Origin: Pilatotrama ljubarskyi
Taxonomy: Eukaryota > Basidiomycota > Agaricomycetes > Polyporales > Polyporaceae
Length of the DNA stretch: 63,129 bases
Direction of reading: 5' to 3'
Assembly (NCBI GenBank): GCA_022385805.1
Contig: MU277744.1
Location: 1 to 63,129, forward strand
Numbering within the stretch: the first letter of the stretch is position 1; each line of letters begins with the position of its first letter. The notes beneath the pieces are model-generated. The model was given only the letters and a program-made list of their open reading frames with translations, did no database searches and was not told the origin of the DNA. Of this stretch, positions 21,467 through 33,189 are shown one piece after another. A program made the translations under genes and the position numbers.

Positions 21467-23209
21467 CTAGGCCGAGATCGTGACATTGCCCACCACAATA
21501 CCATCAGAGTCCTCGAACTCCTCCCACGCGCTCTCCACCGCATACACAGCCACGCTGGCAGAAGCACCATCCGGCAGCTCCGTGGCGGAGATTGTGAACA
21601 GCGTGAGCGGCTGCGTAGCATAGAACGTCGCGGTGCCGATCGCCTGGCCCCCGTTCAGGAACACTTCGATGATGCTCCGATCGACGACGCCCGACAGCGT
21701 CCATGAGCCGTCCGCCTGGAGGGGCGACGCCGTCGAGAACGTCGCCGTGAACGATGGATTGCTGAATCCGCGCGCGTTTCCGCGATCGAGGACGAACGTG
21801 TTGTTGCCCCCGAACGCGTACGCGCCGCTCACCGACTCGCCCGAGACGGGGCTCGGGCTCGAAATGGTGAAGTTGAGCGTCGCGCCGCTGCTGGCGGCGG
21901 CTACCCCGGAGAAGTTCGCCTCGAAGTAGAGCGCGTTGCTCTCGACGGTGGTGTAGTTGACCACCAGCGAGCCGTTCCCGAAGTCGCCGTTGATAGCGAG
22001 CTGCGGTCCGAGCACGGGCGTCAGGTCGTACAGGGTTTGAATGAGGGTCAGTCCTTCGTCGGAGATGTTCGCGAGGATGTTTCGGTGCGGGAGAGACATC
22101 TGGCTGCGCCAGCCCTCCTTGTCTGTGGGGACGGACTCTCCGTATTGCCAATTAGACGCCCAGGCGATGGAGATTGGCTCTTCGTTGTCGGGGATGCCGT
22201 GGAAGAACTGGCCCGCGTAGTTATCCTTCGCGAAGTCGGTTAGACGGGCGGTGTTGTTAGAGGGGGTGAAGTGCGTGCCGTTGAACTCGCCGGCCAGGTA
22301 GTAGGTGATCGACCCCCCGAGAGGCGCGCCGGGGTTGATGCTGATGGCGAGCAGGTAGATGGAGTCGTTGGTGCCCGCGATCGGCATCTTGACGAGGTTG
22401 GGACATTCGTACTGCGAGCCGAGGACGGTGTCGTGAGTGTAGTTGGATGCGTGCGTCCAGGTCTTGAGGTCCGGGGACGTGTAAAAGCCGATCTTAAAGT
22501 CCGTCGCGTACGCGAGAGTCATCACCCAGTGGTCCTCGTACCAGATCACCTTCGGGTCGCGGAACTGGTTCGAAGTGCTGTTGATGACGGGGTTCCCGTC
22601 GTAGCGAGTGAAGCTGAACCCTCCGTCGCGCGAGTACGCGATCTCCTGCACCTGCACGCTGGGCGTGTTCAGAGTGTAAATGGCAACGACGCCATTGTCC
22701 TGGTCCGGGAAGAAGCCCGAGGTGTTATTGACGTCGACGACCGCGGATCCACTGAATACTTGGGAGTTGTTGTTGGGCGGGAAGATGGCGATGGGCTGGT
22801 TCAGCCAATGGTACAGGTCCTTGCTGGTGGCGTGGCCCCAGTGCTGATTGCCTCCAGTCAGCCCAGTAGGGTCATCTGTCCCAGATGTCAGACGAGAGGC
22901 CACTATGAAATATGGAATCTCCATACACTGATAGTACAGGTGGTAGGTTCCGTTCGCATCCAAAAAGAGGCCATTCGGGTCATTCATGAAGTGCTGCCGA
23001 ACCATTCGCCTCAGCGGCGGCCTAAGAGGTAAATGTAGACATACCTGAGGAGGAGAGAAGTGAATCTGGGGACGAAAAGCCCCAGTGTAGTTGCCTGGCA
23101 CCGGGGTGCCTGTCGGTACGCCAGGCTCGACGTACGTGGATGTGCTCGTCTGAGCGAGCGTACTCGCCAGAAGGGCAGCGGTGGTTGCGATGAACAGAGA
23201 GATTCCCAT
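21467..23209 (-). CDS. Secreted glycoside hydrolase family 32 (invertase/inulinase-type beta-fructosidase)
   Basis: GH32 enzymes release fructose from sucrose, inulin or levan outside the cell. Exons 23209-23045, 22993-22927 and 22875-21467 sum to 1,641 nt (546 aa). Residues 1-20 form a signal peptide (MGISLFIATTAALLASTLAQ). The three catalytic blocks are intact: the nucleophile in HFMNDPNG (joined across intron 1), the stabiliser in FRDPKVIW, and the acid/base Glu in YECPNL. NQHWGHATSKDLYHW and the C-terminal beta-sandwich ending with DRSIIEVFLNGG are also present. Many N-x-S/T sites suggest heavy N-glycosylation. Both introns are exactly 51 nt and open in frame. A TATATA run lies about 75 bp upstream of the start (near 23282). 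Which fructan is preferred cannot be decided. Confidence 0.95.
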   Translation of the reverse strand: MGISLFIATTAALLASTLAQTSTSTYVEPGVPTGTPVPGNYTGAFRPQIHFSPPQVCLHLPLRPPLRRMVRQHFMNDPNGLFLDANGTYHLYYQCMEIPYFIVASRLTSGTDDPTGLTGGNQHWGHATSKDLYHWLNQPIAIFPPNNNSQVFSGSAVVDVNNTSGFFPDQDNGVVAIYTLNTPSVQVQEIAYSRDGGFSFTRYDGNPVINSTSNQFRDPKVIWYEDHWVMTLAYATDFKIGFYTSPDLKTWTHASNYTHDTVLGSQYECPNLVKMPIAGTNDSIYLLAISINPGAPLGGSITYYLAGEFNGTHFTPSNNTARLTDFAKDNYAGQFFHGIPDNEEPISIAWASNWQYGESVPTDKEGWRSQMSLPHRNILANISDEGLTLIQTLYDLTPVLGPQLAINGDFGNGSLVVNYTTVESNALYFEANFSGVAAASSGATLNFTISSPSPVSGESVSGAYAFGGNNTFVLDRGNARGFSNPSFTATFSTASPLQADGSWTLSGVVDRSIIEVFLNGGQAIGTATFYATQPLTLFTISATELPDGASASVAVYAVESAWEEFEDSDGIVVGNVTISA

Positions 23210-24215
23210 AGCTGACACAAGGGGCACGTCTCCGTCGGAAGGCGGGAGTGAGAACGAGATATACATACCTGCTACCCAGACTATATACCAATAGGATGAG
23301 GTGGTCACCGAACACTGATGCTGCCACAGAGTGCGATGTCATCAGAGGTCACGGACGCTCGAGGGCTCGCGCGGTGCCGTTGCCCACGGGACCGGTGAGC
23401 GAAGGTCAGAACTCTTCGAGAAACGTGCGTGAAGCTCTAAGGAGACTCGAATCAATATAATGAAAGATCACAGAGAACATGGACATGTGCTACATACCTC
23501 TTGACGGAGAATGGCAGTCACTACTCCGAACTCATCTGACCTGCACGTTCCGTACAGCTTGGTCGCTGCAGGTCGTGTGCAGGCCCAAGGACCAGCCGTC
23601 ACAAACATAAAAGAAGCAGTGCAGGACGACAGATGCGGGTCAGCAAGATGAAATATAGAGAGCCGCAGTAACAACAGACTCAGATGCTGAAAGTTGAGGC
23701 GTGGCGATGGCACGTCAAGTGACCTGGGTCTCGCAGGCGCATCTCAACCACTAGGATGACTGCGTCGAATCTACCGCGACGAGCAGGTCCTCAAGCTCAA
23801 AGGCACCATCCATACTGACGCCAAAGCAACACGAGGAGACTGAGACCTTCGACGCTCAGATGTAAGTACTTCCTTCTGAATCTTCAGTCTTGTGCCTCCG
23901 GAGGATACTTCGTAGATGGCATGTCTGCCTCATGCAGTCCCCACGGCATTTGCAGGGCGCCGAGGGAAAAGAGACGATGAAGAGAAGACGAAGGATGCGG
24001 ATAGATCGACTGCGGTCGGGGAAAAGGTCAAGATGCGAAGCGCAGGCGCAGCAGCGCGCGGCATAGCAAGCACAGCTTCATTCGTTCTTGTACCTCGCCG
24101 ACGACATGCCCGCCACATCCTCCCTCCCTGGCTTACGCTTACCACCTCATTCCTCCTCCATATCTCCTCCATTCTACTTGCGTTGGCAGAGGCGTGGATA
24201 CCCGGCGACGAAGCA
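23210..24215. other. Divergent intergenic region (GH32 / tubby-like gene)
   Basis: It contains the GH32 promoter on the left, including a TATATA motif near 23282-23287. The frame upstream of 24216 is open back to 23916 but has no conserved text, and the family start fits the ATG at 24216. No other gene is seen. Confidence 0.5.
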
Positions 24216-26540
24216 ATGAGCTTGGACCAGAACCTGTTCACACTCAACGTCACTCCGCGTCCAGACGACCGCAACGTGCTCGACCTCATCGACACAAATG
24301 GCGTCGTGCACTATACGAAGAGACGGCTACCCGGGACGGAGTACACGATTGAGGTGATTGGTGAGTCTGCATGCTGGCGGTTGACCCAAAACGAGTTCAT
24401 CAAGCACGGACTTCGTGCGCCATCCGCAGACCCTCTGTCGGAGAGTGTGCTCGCTACGGTCACGGCACCGAGCCCAATGAGCAAGCACAAGACCCTGCAG
24501 TTGTACAATCCCGACATCATAGTCGAGCTCAAATACACAGGAACGCTGAGCTTCAAATGGGGGTTCAGATGGGAGGAGTAAGTCCTATCAGCTCTGCTGC
24601 GTCTCCACCTCGCCCGGTCTCTGGCCAGCCATCAGACTTGGATTAGGCTTTGCGGGGTGCACAGGGTGCCTTGCCATGTAGAGCATGTTGTGCGACGACG
24701 TTGTGCTCCTCAACTCCTCTTCCGTATCCCAGCCATGTCAATGCATTCATTATCGGAGGCGCCATGTATTGCACCAGCTCTAACGCCTCAACCATAGACA
24801 CGACTTCGAGTGGAAACGCGAAGAATGCTACATCCTTCGCAAACCCGACCCCGCCGTGCTCGTCGCGATCACGAAGGAGCCCCCAGGGCGGCTTCAGACG
24901 AGATCCGTCCAGATACTCGACTACAACCTCAACAGGTATGCTCTCATCCGCCAACACCGCATATGTTAGCCAGAGCGCACTCACAGCGCCTCCGCAGGTT
25001 TGACATCAACGACCGCAAGGGCCTCGAGATCGTCATCCTCACCGCGCTGCTCACCTTCCAAGACCTGAACGAATCATATCACACTCCCCGCACTGAGGCG
25101 TCTCCTTCACTGGCAGCTTCGCCGTCCGAGAGCAGCACGACGCTAGCAGCGGTGCCAGTTACTACTGGCTTGGCGGGCAGACTCGGGCTAAGCAGGCAGC
25201 CTTCGCAGGTCCTTTCTACTCCGCCCCCTCCGGCAGTGCCGCCGAAGCCTGCGCCGCGTACGGGTGTCGACCGCGTGGCGGAGATACATGCTGTACGCGC
25301 TGCGCAGGGCGAGGGCGATGCGAACGAAATCGAGGTCGAGGAGGAGTGCTCTGTGGACGATTACGCCCAGTACGCGGAGCGTTTGCTCAATGTGAGTCCC
25401 CTGGACACGCGCGTACCTCTGAGGAGGCAGGATGCTGAACATGTCGTCTCTGCTTGCAGGACGAGGCGATGCTGTTCGTTACTGTGCGCTCTGCGACGGC
25501 AGCGCAGGTTCCGAAGGTGCTGCGTGTAGTCGAGGAGACCAAGCGCCTACGACACAAGTCCGGTCAGTTGCAAGTTTCATATCATATGGAGCATAGCGCG
25601 GGGGCTAACTCGGTACCTATTTCAGGCGTCGCCGAGGATGAAGAGCTGCACCAGTATGTGATCTACGACACGCAACAAGGTTCGCCCAAGGCGAAAGGCC
25701 CTAAGCGTATCAACCTCGACGACCCGGATCCCAAGAACAAGGGCAAAGACAAGGCAAAGTACGCGCCTCCGACGAGCCTGACTGTGCATCTGAGCAAGAT
25801 CGATATGCCGGAGTTGCAGCCGAAGGCCAGCTCGTCGGGCGTGCGGCGACCGTCCGGATCCCGACCTGCAGTCGGAGCAGAGAGCGCTCCGGAGCCCATG
25901 CCCGAGATGTCCGACAGGGAGCGTAAGAAGGCAGAGAAGGAGAGCAAGAAGGCGGGAAAGGAGGGTAAGGAGGGTAAGAAGTCCAGGAAGAAGGAGAAGG
26001 GTCAGTGTGGTGTGTCTCTGACTATGGAAGAAGCGGTATCTTACCCTACTCTCGGTCATAGATTCCCCGCCGAACCATCCTCACGGGAGGCTCACGAAGC
26101 CTACTTCCGGACCACCGTCTCCAGGCGCGCCTTCCCTACCCGATCGTCCAGCACACGCACCATCCTCCTTCGGGTACCACGTACCCCCACAGCAGATGCA
26201 CCCGTACCAACCCTCGCCCTCGCCCTCCCAACTGAACAACCCGATGATATACACCGCCCCGCCCCCGCCTCCTGCCGGTGGTGTGGGTTTGGCGGCGCCC
26301 GCGCCCATGGTGTTCCCCGCGCCATCGTTTTACGGCTCGGCGGCGGGATCAGGGTTCAATGCGATGCCGTCGTTGAGCACGAGTCCGAGTCCGAGGCCGG
26401 GCGGGGGCGGCTATCGCCCTAGGTACGTGGGCGGGTCGGAGTCTGCGAGGCCGGCTTCGTATCATCCATCGTCGTCGTCGTCGTCCGGTGGGAAGGGTCC
26501 GGTCACGGCCCTGCTGGAGCTGTGGTCGAAGCACTATTAG
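24216..26540 (+). CDS. Conserved fungal protein with beta-barrel (tubby/LURP-like?) N-domain and disordered tail
   Basis: Seven exons (24216-24360, 24430-24577, 24798-24935, 24998-25391, 25460-25562, 25626-26000, 26062-26540) sum to 1,782 nt (593 aa). The N-terminal ~150 residues are rich in beta strands: LFTLNVTPRPDDRNVLDLID, HYTKRRLPGTEYTIEV, LYNPDIIVELKYTGTLSF, RWEEHDFEWKREECYILRK and VQILDYNLNRFD, then DRKGLEIVILTALLTFQD. This layout recalls tubby C-terminal-like lipid-binding barrels, but that is inference. The middle carries a basic Lys/Glu run (DRERKKAEKESKKAGKEGK) that may be helical or a nuclear signal. The C-terminus is Pro/Gly/Ser-rich and ends ALLELWSKHY. The family is widespread in Agaricomycetes, and I know no experimentally assigned role. 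The 220-nt second intron is longer than usual but phase-consistent. Confidence 0.8.
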
Positions 26541-27886
26541 GAGCGTGGAGGCTGCCGGATAGAACTTTGGTAAGGTACATGCCATTCGTGAGGTTCTGGG
26601 ATGTGTATAACTGACATTGCACAGCTTATCCAGTCGGACTTGTATCATGTTATGTACATCTATTTATCACGACATCATCTCGGCATACATCGACCATCGA
26701 AACATGTTTTCGTTCTGACTCAAGCGTCGTAGATGGCCACCTAACAAGGTGAGTAGCGCACGGACTTCCTCTCCGTCATGATATATCTCCACTCTTTACA
26801 GCCTCAGGGCATCATGCAGGCGGACGCGGCATTAACTTGCAATGCCCTTACTGAGGCTATGCATACCCGCCCAGGACCCATCTTCATAGCCCCGTCGTCG
26901 TACTCTTCGCTACAACGCGCCGACCATGCTCCGCCGGGCTGTATATGGCATTATCATCCGCTATGTCCTTGATCAAATCGCTCATGCATCTGGTGAGCAC
27001 ACTACGAGTATGTTCGGCGCGTCCATTTGACTCTCCGTGTTGGGCATCTTGTTTGATTCCGTCCTAGCGAGTAAGTATCACCCGATCTCAATTGGTCGTC
27101 AGCGCTGAACTCGATAGTGCTCGTGGATGCATGTCTTCTCATGAGCCCATGCAATGCTCAGGGCCCGCATTATCGTGCGTATTGGGATCGTACACGTTGA
27201 TCACCCATGGGCGCCCTATGCCCCGACGTGCGCAGATCGGATCCTCGCGGCGCTAACCACGGGGAACACCATGTGCTAGGCAGTCCGTAGCGAGGAGATG
27301 AGGACACGCAAGCAAGTACCGCAGCAGAAATAACTCGCCCTTTCATTCGAGGTTGCAAGCTGCGGGTAAGCAACTGAGCGGACGAGTTGAAGATGGATAA
27401 TGATCTCGCGACATAGCTACAATCAATGCTGATCTCGATCAGGATCGGCCGCAGCGCCCCGAATTTGGTGGGCTTGTGTGCCTGCCTGCGCCTCGCGCAT
27501 CCGCCGCCCAAAGCGTTCCGAGGACGAAACGCATGGCCACAGCTTGGTCGTTGTTCGGATGACGGAGCCAGTATGATATTTTCGCTGCCAACACCAATCG
27601 TTGTGCAGCTTTGGGAGTGTCTCGGCGCATCGCCCATTGTCCCATCAGCCGGCATCTATTCATGCCGCGGCATTATTGTGGCGGCGGAGGACGACGACGA
27701 CTATAAAGCCTCTCTGCCCGTGCCTCTCAGTCCCTCGTTCGGTTCCTCCGCCGCTCGTCGTTCATTTCCTACTAACGATCAGGGATCGTTCAGAGTCCAT
27801 CGACTTCTTCGCCAAGTGACCCAGTGTCCAGCAACCCCAGTCCCTCCTTTGAAGCGTAGACCGCCTACCACTCTTACGAACCAGAT
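26541..27886. other. 1.3 kb intergenic region
   Basis: No motif-bearing ORF is found. Its right end is the promoter of the secreted protein at 27887. The rest appears empty. Confidence 0.5.
27703..27708 (+). promoter_or_regulatory. TATA-like box for secreted protein gene
   Basis: TATAAA lies about 180 bp upstream of the ATG at 27887, followed by a C/T-rich tract typical of highly expressed fungal promoters. Position and context only. Confidence 0.4.
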
Positions 27887-29246
27887 ATGAAGTTCTCCGC
27901 CTTCGTCGCCCTCTCCCTGGCCGCGGCCGCCTCCGCCAGCCCCAACTTCGTGCGTCGCGCGTCGTTCACCCTCCAGAACGGCAAGGATGCCATTGCTCTC
28001 AAGTGAGTTGGATTGTTGAACTTCCGTCGCGGTTCGGGCCGCTCACCGACTTGGCGCCCATCTTCCAGCCAGAAGTTTGCGACTCTCAACGAGAACTCTC
28101 CCTGCCAGACCGGCGAGAACGCGTGCGTGCAGGGCAAGTTTGCTCAGTGTGTGAACGGCAAGTTCGTCACTCAGTCGTGTGGGGCAACGTTGGTGTGAGT
28201 ACAAACCATCTCTGAGGCGCTGGCGAACCGTGTCTCACCCTTGCATGATATCAGCTGTGCCGCCCTGCCCTTGGTCAACTCCGCTGGCACTAGCATCACC
28301 TGCACGACGGCGGCCGACCGTGATGCGCGCATCGCTGCAACCGGTGCTACCGCTGCAGCCGGCAGCGGCGACGCCAGCACCAGCACCGGCACCAACGGCC
28401 AGGCCAGTGGCGGCGCTGTTACGACTGCAGCGGCCTCCTCCACTGCTGCCGCTGCCGCCGTGAGTGTCTTGGTCCCATATCCCATCTGTTGTGTCTGACC
28501 TTTCCACTGCAGGCTACTAGCGCTGCCGCTGGTGACAACAACGACCCGCAGAAGTCGCTCACCCTTCTCCAGTCTGTGATCGCCACCGGCTTCCAGAACG
28601 ACGGCCAGGACCAGCCTACAGCTGGCCAGGTCCCCTCCGCGACCTCGTCGAACAACTTCATCAACTTCTGCGCGACGGTGCCCAACCTCCCTATCACCAA
28701 CGGCAAGCAAATCCAGACCGGCTCCTGCAACCCCGCGCCGATGGGCGTGATCGCCTCCACTGCGAACATGCCCTCGTCCAAGTTCGTGTTCCCCAAGAAC
28801 GGCGGCACCGTCCCCGCGAACCAGAACTTCACGATTCAGATGGCGATCTCGCACCTCGAGACCGGCCACTTCACGAACGCGCAGGAGAACTACTTCGCCG
28901 CGCCGCAGGTCGTGAACGCGCAGGGCGACATCCAGGGCCACTCGCACGTCGTCGTCGAGCAGATCGACGCGCTCGACACCACGAAGGTGACCGACCCGAC
29001 CAAGTTCGCGTTCTTCAAGGGCCTCAACGACAAGGCCGTCAACGGCGTCCTCTCCGTCGAGGTCGGCGGCGGTCTCCCCAAGGGCTTCTACCGCCTCGCG
29101 TCCATCAACTCCGCGGCCAACCACCAGCCTGCGCTCGTCGCCATCGCGCAGCACGGCTCCCTCGACGACATGGTCTAGTAAGTCGCTACGCTGCTACGGT
29201 GCTTCTCAGGTTTCTGACGGTTCTGTCCAGCTTCACCGTCGCCTAA
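27887..29246 (+). CDS. Secreted protein with N-terminal Cys-rich module and large extracellular domain
   Basis: The signal peptide is MKFSAFVALSLAAAASA. The mature N-terminus (FTLQNGKDAIALNQKFATL) leads into a six-Cys module (PCQTGENACVQGKFAQC, then SCGATLVCAALPLV and TSITC) that resembles a CBM19-like chitin-binding fold. That assignment is inference. A ~60-residue Ala/Ser/Thr/Gly linker follows, then a large domain with ATGFQNDGQDQP, NNFINFCATVPNLPITNG, GSCNPAPMGVIASTANMPSS, GHSHVVVEQIDAL and QHGSLDDMVYFTVA. The large domain is very common in Agaricomycete secretomes, sometimes with odd automatic labels such as 'ribosomal protein S17', which this is not. Four introns are canonical, and the last joins MV to YFTVA before TAA at 29244-29246. 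Coding GC is high with strong C-ending codon bias, suggesting high expression. The Cys module recurs in the gene at 49137-50356. Confidence 0.85.
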
Positions 29247-29642
29247 GCGGACCCACTACTCGACCTCTCATATCTGGCGTATTTATTGGAGATGTAATGG
29301 AGGTTATAGAATACCCTAGTTCGGTACTCACTTGCTACACCATGTATCGGTAGACACTGGTATTGTCACGAGAACGTCGATGGTCACTCCTTGAAATTCT
29401 GGGCGTGCTGCGTCGTAACCGGCTCATGGCTTGTCCGGGCTCTCGGTCTCTTGTGTAATGATAAAGTGCCTTCGCAAAGAGCAATCACTCGAATGTCTTT
29501 GCTCGCGCTGCGTGGGCAGGCGCGAGGTAGAGCCTGAGGAGTCAGATCCGACTGATACTGAGGTATACTTATCTCGTCAAACATGACGGGCTTTCAATGT
29601 CCAGACAAGTATGAATTGGTGTCATAGAGTAAGGTAACAAGA
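29247..29642. other. Convergent intergenic region
   Basis: Short A/T-richer stretch between two converging 3' ends (secreted protein and TUL1-like). It presumably contains both polyadenylation regions. No gene is seen. Confidence 0.5.
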
Positions 29643-32600
29643 TTACAGCGGCGGCAAAGGTCTTCGGCACTGTGGGCATATATTCTACAACAAGCCTTTT
29701 AACGCCGCACACAGGGAGGATGCAGAGAATGCGCGTACCTTGATAGCGAGCCACTGCGGACAGAAGCACTTCGTGAGTCGCCGAGTAAAAGTGCGCAACA
29801 GGCTGGACTTACCCTCTCCAAGCACGCAGTATGCTTTCGAGTCCCGTACAGTCAATAACCCACCTTCAGAACTGGAAAGCAAGCACGACTCACAAAGAGA
29901 TGATGGCACGGCGCGAGACTGTACGTCTTCCTCGCCGCCCCTACCTTGCTTAGAATGCGACCGGGACGACCGATGACAGGTCGCTCCTTCCCGTCGCTCG
30001 ACTTGGATCGCCGGCGCAGCGAGGGGTCGACGAGGATCGCGTCCATGCAGATGGCGCAGTCCCCGAGCGTCTGCTCGGGCGCCTCGGGGTCGGGGAGCGG
30101 GAGCGGCGGGTGGTAGTCGTACGTTTGTGCAGGCGACATCTGTGGGTGCGAAGCTATCAGGAATGCTTATCCAGGGTCGGTGAAGGGAGCAGACACACCC
30201 GCTTCGGCAAGAAGAAGGCCGGGTCAATGTGTTCCTGGAGTAAGATGACGGACACCTGCACAAACATGAACAATGCGACAGCGTAGATCCATCCTACGGC
30301 GGCAAGCACAGGTCAGCCTTCGGAGTGACACGATCTGCCAACGTCGGCTGTCACGTACTGCGGGGCTCCACGTCCAGGATGTTCTTCGGACACGCGAGGA
30401 AGTCTGTGCGATCGCCATCAGCCTACAACAGCTCCTGAACAACGCAACAACGGAACACTGACAGCAAGCGAAGAACAGCCGACCCAGGGTCGTCCCGACG
30501 AGGTACTCAACGGACAGTCCGCTGCTCCGCGCACGACGCGCGGAACGGTAGATCTGCATGAGCCACATGCACGAGTAGAGCGAGCTGATGAAGAATAGTG
30601 GCAGTGAAAGGGCGATGACGATGCGGAATACGATCATGAGGGTCAGCGAGAGGAGCGTCCCTAGAGTACGGCCTGTGAGCATGCATTACAGTTCCGCAAC
30701 AACTGCACACCTACAGAGACGGGCACCAGGGTCGGTCCTGAAGTGGTGCCACACAAATTGCAAGAAAGTGGGCCGTGCTGGCATCGTACGTGGTGGCGGT
30801 GGCACCGGCACCGGCGCCGGAGCTGGTTGTGTCGAGGCCGGTACAGCAGCATCACCAGGCGTTGCGCCAGGTGTCGTCGCACTACCAGGAGCTTGCGGGG
30901 GCAATGGAGGAGGGAGTGATGGCTGGTGTGTCGGTGCGTCCTCTGGCGCTTGGATCTGTCCGATGAGGACTGCCATTTGCTTCATCGTCTGGTCAGGTGC
31001 AGGTCGCGACATACAAGCGGATATGACTCACAGCCTCGTAGACGAAGAGCAGACATGCGAGACCAGCAGGCGCCAGTACTGAGAGCGAAGGCCGACCCTC
31101 GGCCAGGATTCCAAGGGTAATGTGCTGAAAGGCGTGCTAAGCCATACCTGAAGTACAGATCGGGCATTGAGCAACTTACTCCGATGAACGAGATGGCGTC
31201 GATGAGGCTCTGTATGAGGAACGTGTATCGCGATACCCGAGAGAGACCAATCGCGGAACTGCTCGCTGCCGCTTGTCTCCGGAACAGGGCGAGCAATGCG
31301 AGGTTGACAAAAGTAGCGAACCCGGAATCTGAGAAGGGTATCAGAGCATGGCTCAGGTATACGAACAGAGGACTCACACGTCGTGATCTTGCGGTATAAG
31401 CGTTCCGACCTGTGATCGATATCAGTACAGCCCGCCAATCCCGCACAAGGGAGGGAACGTACTGCACACCAAGTGTATGCTTGACCTCGTACAAGATGCC
31501 ACAGTTCTGGCTGAGCAAGACGCCATCGAGGACCAACTCTGGAGCCTTGATAGTCGTGATGCCTGTCGGTTCCTCGATCTCTTTCTCGAGCTCGTCCATC
31601 AGGTCTTTCGGCACGTCGGTCGGTGGCAACTGCGCGAATAATTTGAAGGAACACTTTGTTTTCGCGCTGTCGTCGGCGTCGTCGGTGTCTTGATCGTAGT
31701 TGCCCGCATCTATCTTCTCCTTGAGCTTCGATATGCGTGAAGAGAGCTCAATCTCGAGGGCACGCGCGCTGTCGTTCCGGAATCTCTCAGGGACCAGCGC
31801 AGGAAGCTCCCGCATGTCCATGAATTGACTTTAGAAGAGCTCAGTAAGCATGGCGTAGACGAGACCAAGACATTGAGGAGCTTACCCCGTCGACTCCGCC
31901 AGTGCATAGACCGTGCCTGTCGACACGACATGGATGCCTTCGAAGTCCAATCTGAGTGCTTCCGAACTCTCTGGCTCAAACAAGTCCACCTTTCCCTACA
32001 GACAGGAAGCTTCAGATCACGCAATGGTCTCTACGTGAGAAATCCTTACATGAATGATGGCTATGTTCTTATTCTCGAGGCCATCCCGTTCGAACGGGAT
32101 CAGCTTGTCGCCCACGCTCAGCGAGACTTTGTTTGAACTCGTCCAATTCCAGGGTCCCAGCAACTCTGGAATAGCAGTCACGTTTGTGGGCAAAACAAAC
32201 TGCTCTGAGAGGTGTCTCCAAGACGAGGAGGCCTCCGAGGCGTTCAGGGAAGTGAGGTTGTGCGCCTGCACGTCGCCATGCCAGAATCCGGTCATGTTCG
32301 AGTAGTACGATCGTCGCTTTGGATCAAGTTCGCCACCGAAAGACATGAATGCGTCCACCAGCGGCATCATGTTTGGGTCCTCAATGGGCTATTTCAATTA
32401 CCGATGTGAGCTACGTATAGGCTGGAGAGACGCTTGGCTAGAGTACTGACGAGCGAGAAGTTGGTCGCGGTGCCGTTTAACCATGCGCTGTAGTTGGATA
32501 GCTGGTAGGTGAGCGATTGCAGACCATTTAGGTACCGATCACGCGTCATGGTGACCTCGTCTCCTCTACCACTTGTGAGCATGAACAGCACAAAGGTTAT

Positions 32601-32690
32601 GAACAGGAACGAAGGTATCGAGCTTCGCTGCTGACGGGGAGCCTCGATGCCATTCTCCAGATCCTGAGGCTCGTTGTTAGTGGTGCTCAT
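29643..32690 (-). CDS. TUL1: Transmembrane RING E3 ubiquitin ligase (Tul1/Dsc1-like)
   Basis: This is the catalytic subunit of the Golgi/endosomal Dsc (Tul1) ubiquitin ligase that acts in membrane-protein quality control and, in fission yeast, SREBP cleavage. The ATG at 32690 is followed by a signal-anchor (IPSFLFITFVLFMLTSGRG). The lumenal domain carries MTGFWHGDVQAHNLTSL, a second part KCSFKLFAQLPPTD, then ELVLDGVLLSQNCGILYEVKH. Several transmembrane exons follow (for example SLYSCMWLMQIYRSARRARS and VEYLVGTTLGRLFFA). The C-terminal RING assembles across three introns: CAICMDAI, then YSLAPCHHLF, HTACLER, WLAIK and NICPQCRRPLPPL, with all zinc ligands present. The stop is at 29643-29645. There are ten or more short introns, and some middle exon borders are approximate. 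The gene looks intact. Confidence 0.88.
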
Positions 32691-33021
32691 GCTGGTACAG
32701 TTACGCTTGGAAGCATATCTCTCAGAAGAAAGATATGGACGTGAGGTCAAAAGAGCTGCCCGAGCTCAGTGTTGGTGGCGGGAAGAGGAAGAGGAAGCGG
32801 TGAGTAGGTGGCGGTGCACCCGCGTGGCGTCAGGCAGGTACTGGTGGACTGTCAGTAGGCGCCCGGCATGTGCATGGGGGCCTCTTGATCATCGCTTTCC
32901 CATGCCTTCCTTACAGCCTCTCTGTTCGTACTCAGCGGGGTATGGCAATTGCAGCTCGGTGCAGTGTGCGTACAAAACACAAAATTGGAAATGTATTTAC
33001 AACTTTATGCCGCCTTCACAT
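32691..33021. other. Intergenic region upstream of TUL1-like gene and tRNA
   Basis: About 330 bp, containing the TUL1-like promoter on the minus strand. No ORF of interest. Confidence 0.45.
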
Positions 33022-33104
33022 GGCCTGGTGGTCTAGTAGTATGATTCCTTCTTAGGGTACCCCTAGTCTGGAGGAGGTCCCGGGTTCAATTCCCGGCCAG
33101 GCCC
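33022..33104 (+). tRNA. tRNA-Pro (anticodon AGG) with short intron
   Basis: Acceptor strands GGCCTGG and CCAGGCC pair fully. The D-arm region (TGGTCTAGTAGTATGATT) gives a good A box. The anticodon stem CCTTC/GGAGG encloses TTAGGG, about 11 intron bases, and T. This puts AGG at positions 34-36 and the intron after position 37, the usual place. The variable loop is AGGTC and the T-arm is CCGGG/TTCAATT/CCCGG, a consensus B box. The intron length was set by assuming a seven-base loop. A T-run follows immediately. The overall sequence resembles fungal tRNA-Pro genes. Confidence 0.93.
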
Positions 33105-33110
33105 TTTTTT
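33105..33110 (+). terminator. RNA polymerase III terminator
   Basis: A run of six T directly after the discriminator base of the tRNA-Pro gene. Confidence 0.85.
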
Positions 33111-33189
33111 CTTCTTAGCTTGTTCCTACATTCTTGGATCGTTCATCCGCCCTCGGCTAGCGACTACCAGAATAGTCACATGGTACATG

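Noticed and set aside
22271..23032. 253-codon plus-strand ORF across GH32
   Set aside because: Antisense of the GH32 catalytic region, which has all catalytic motifs on the minus strand.
28171..29154. 327-codon minus-strand ORF opposite the secreted protein
   Set aside because: It is the mirror of a GC-rich, C-ending-codon gene; the translation has no motif and the sense strand has a signal peptide, introns and conserved text.
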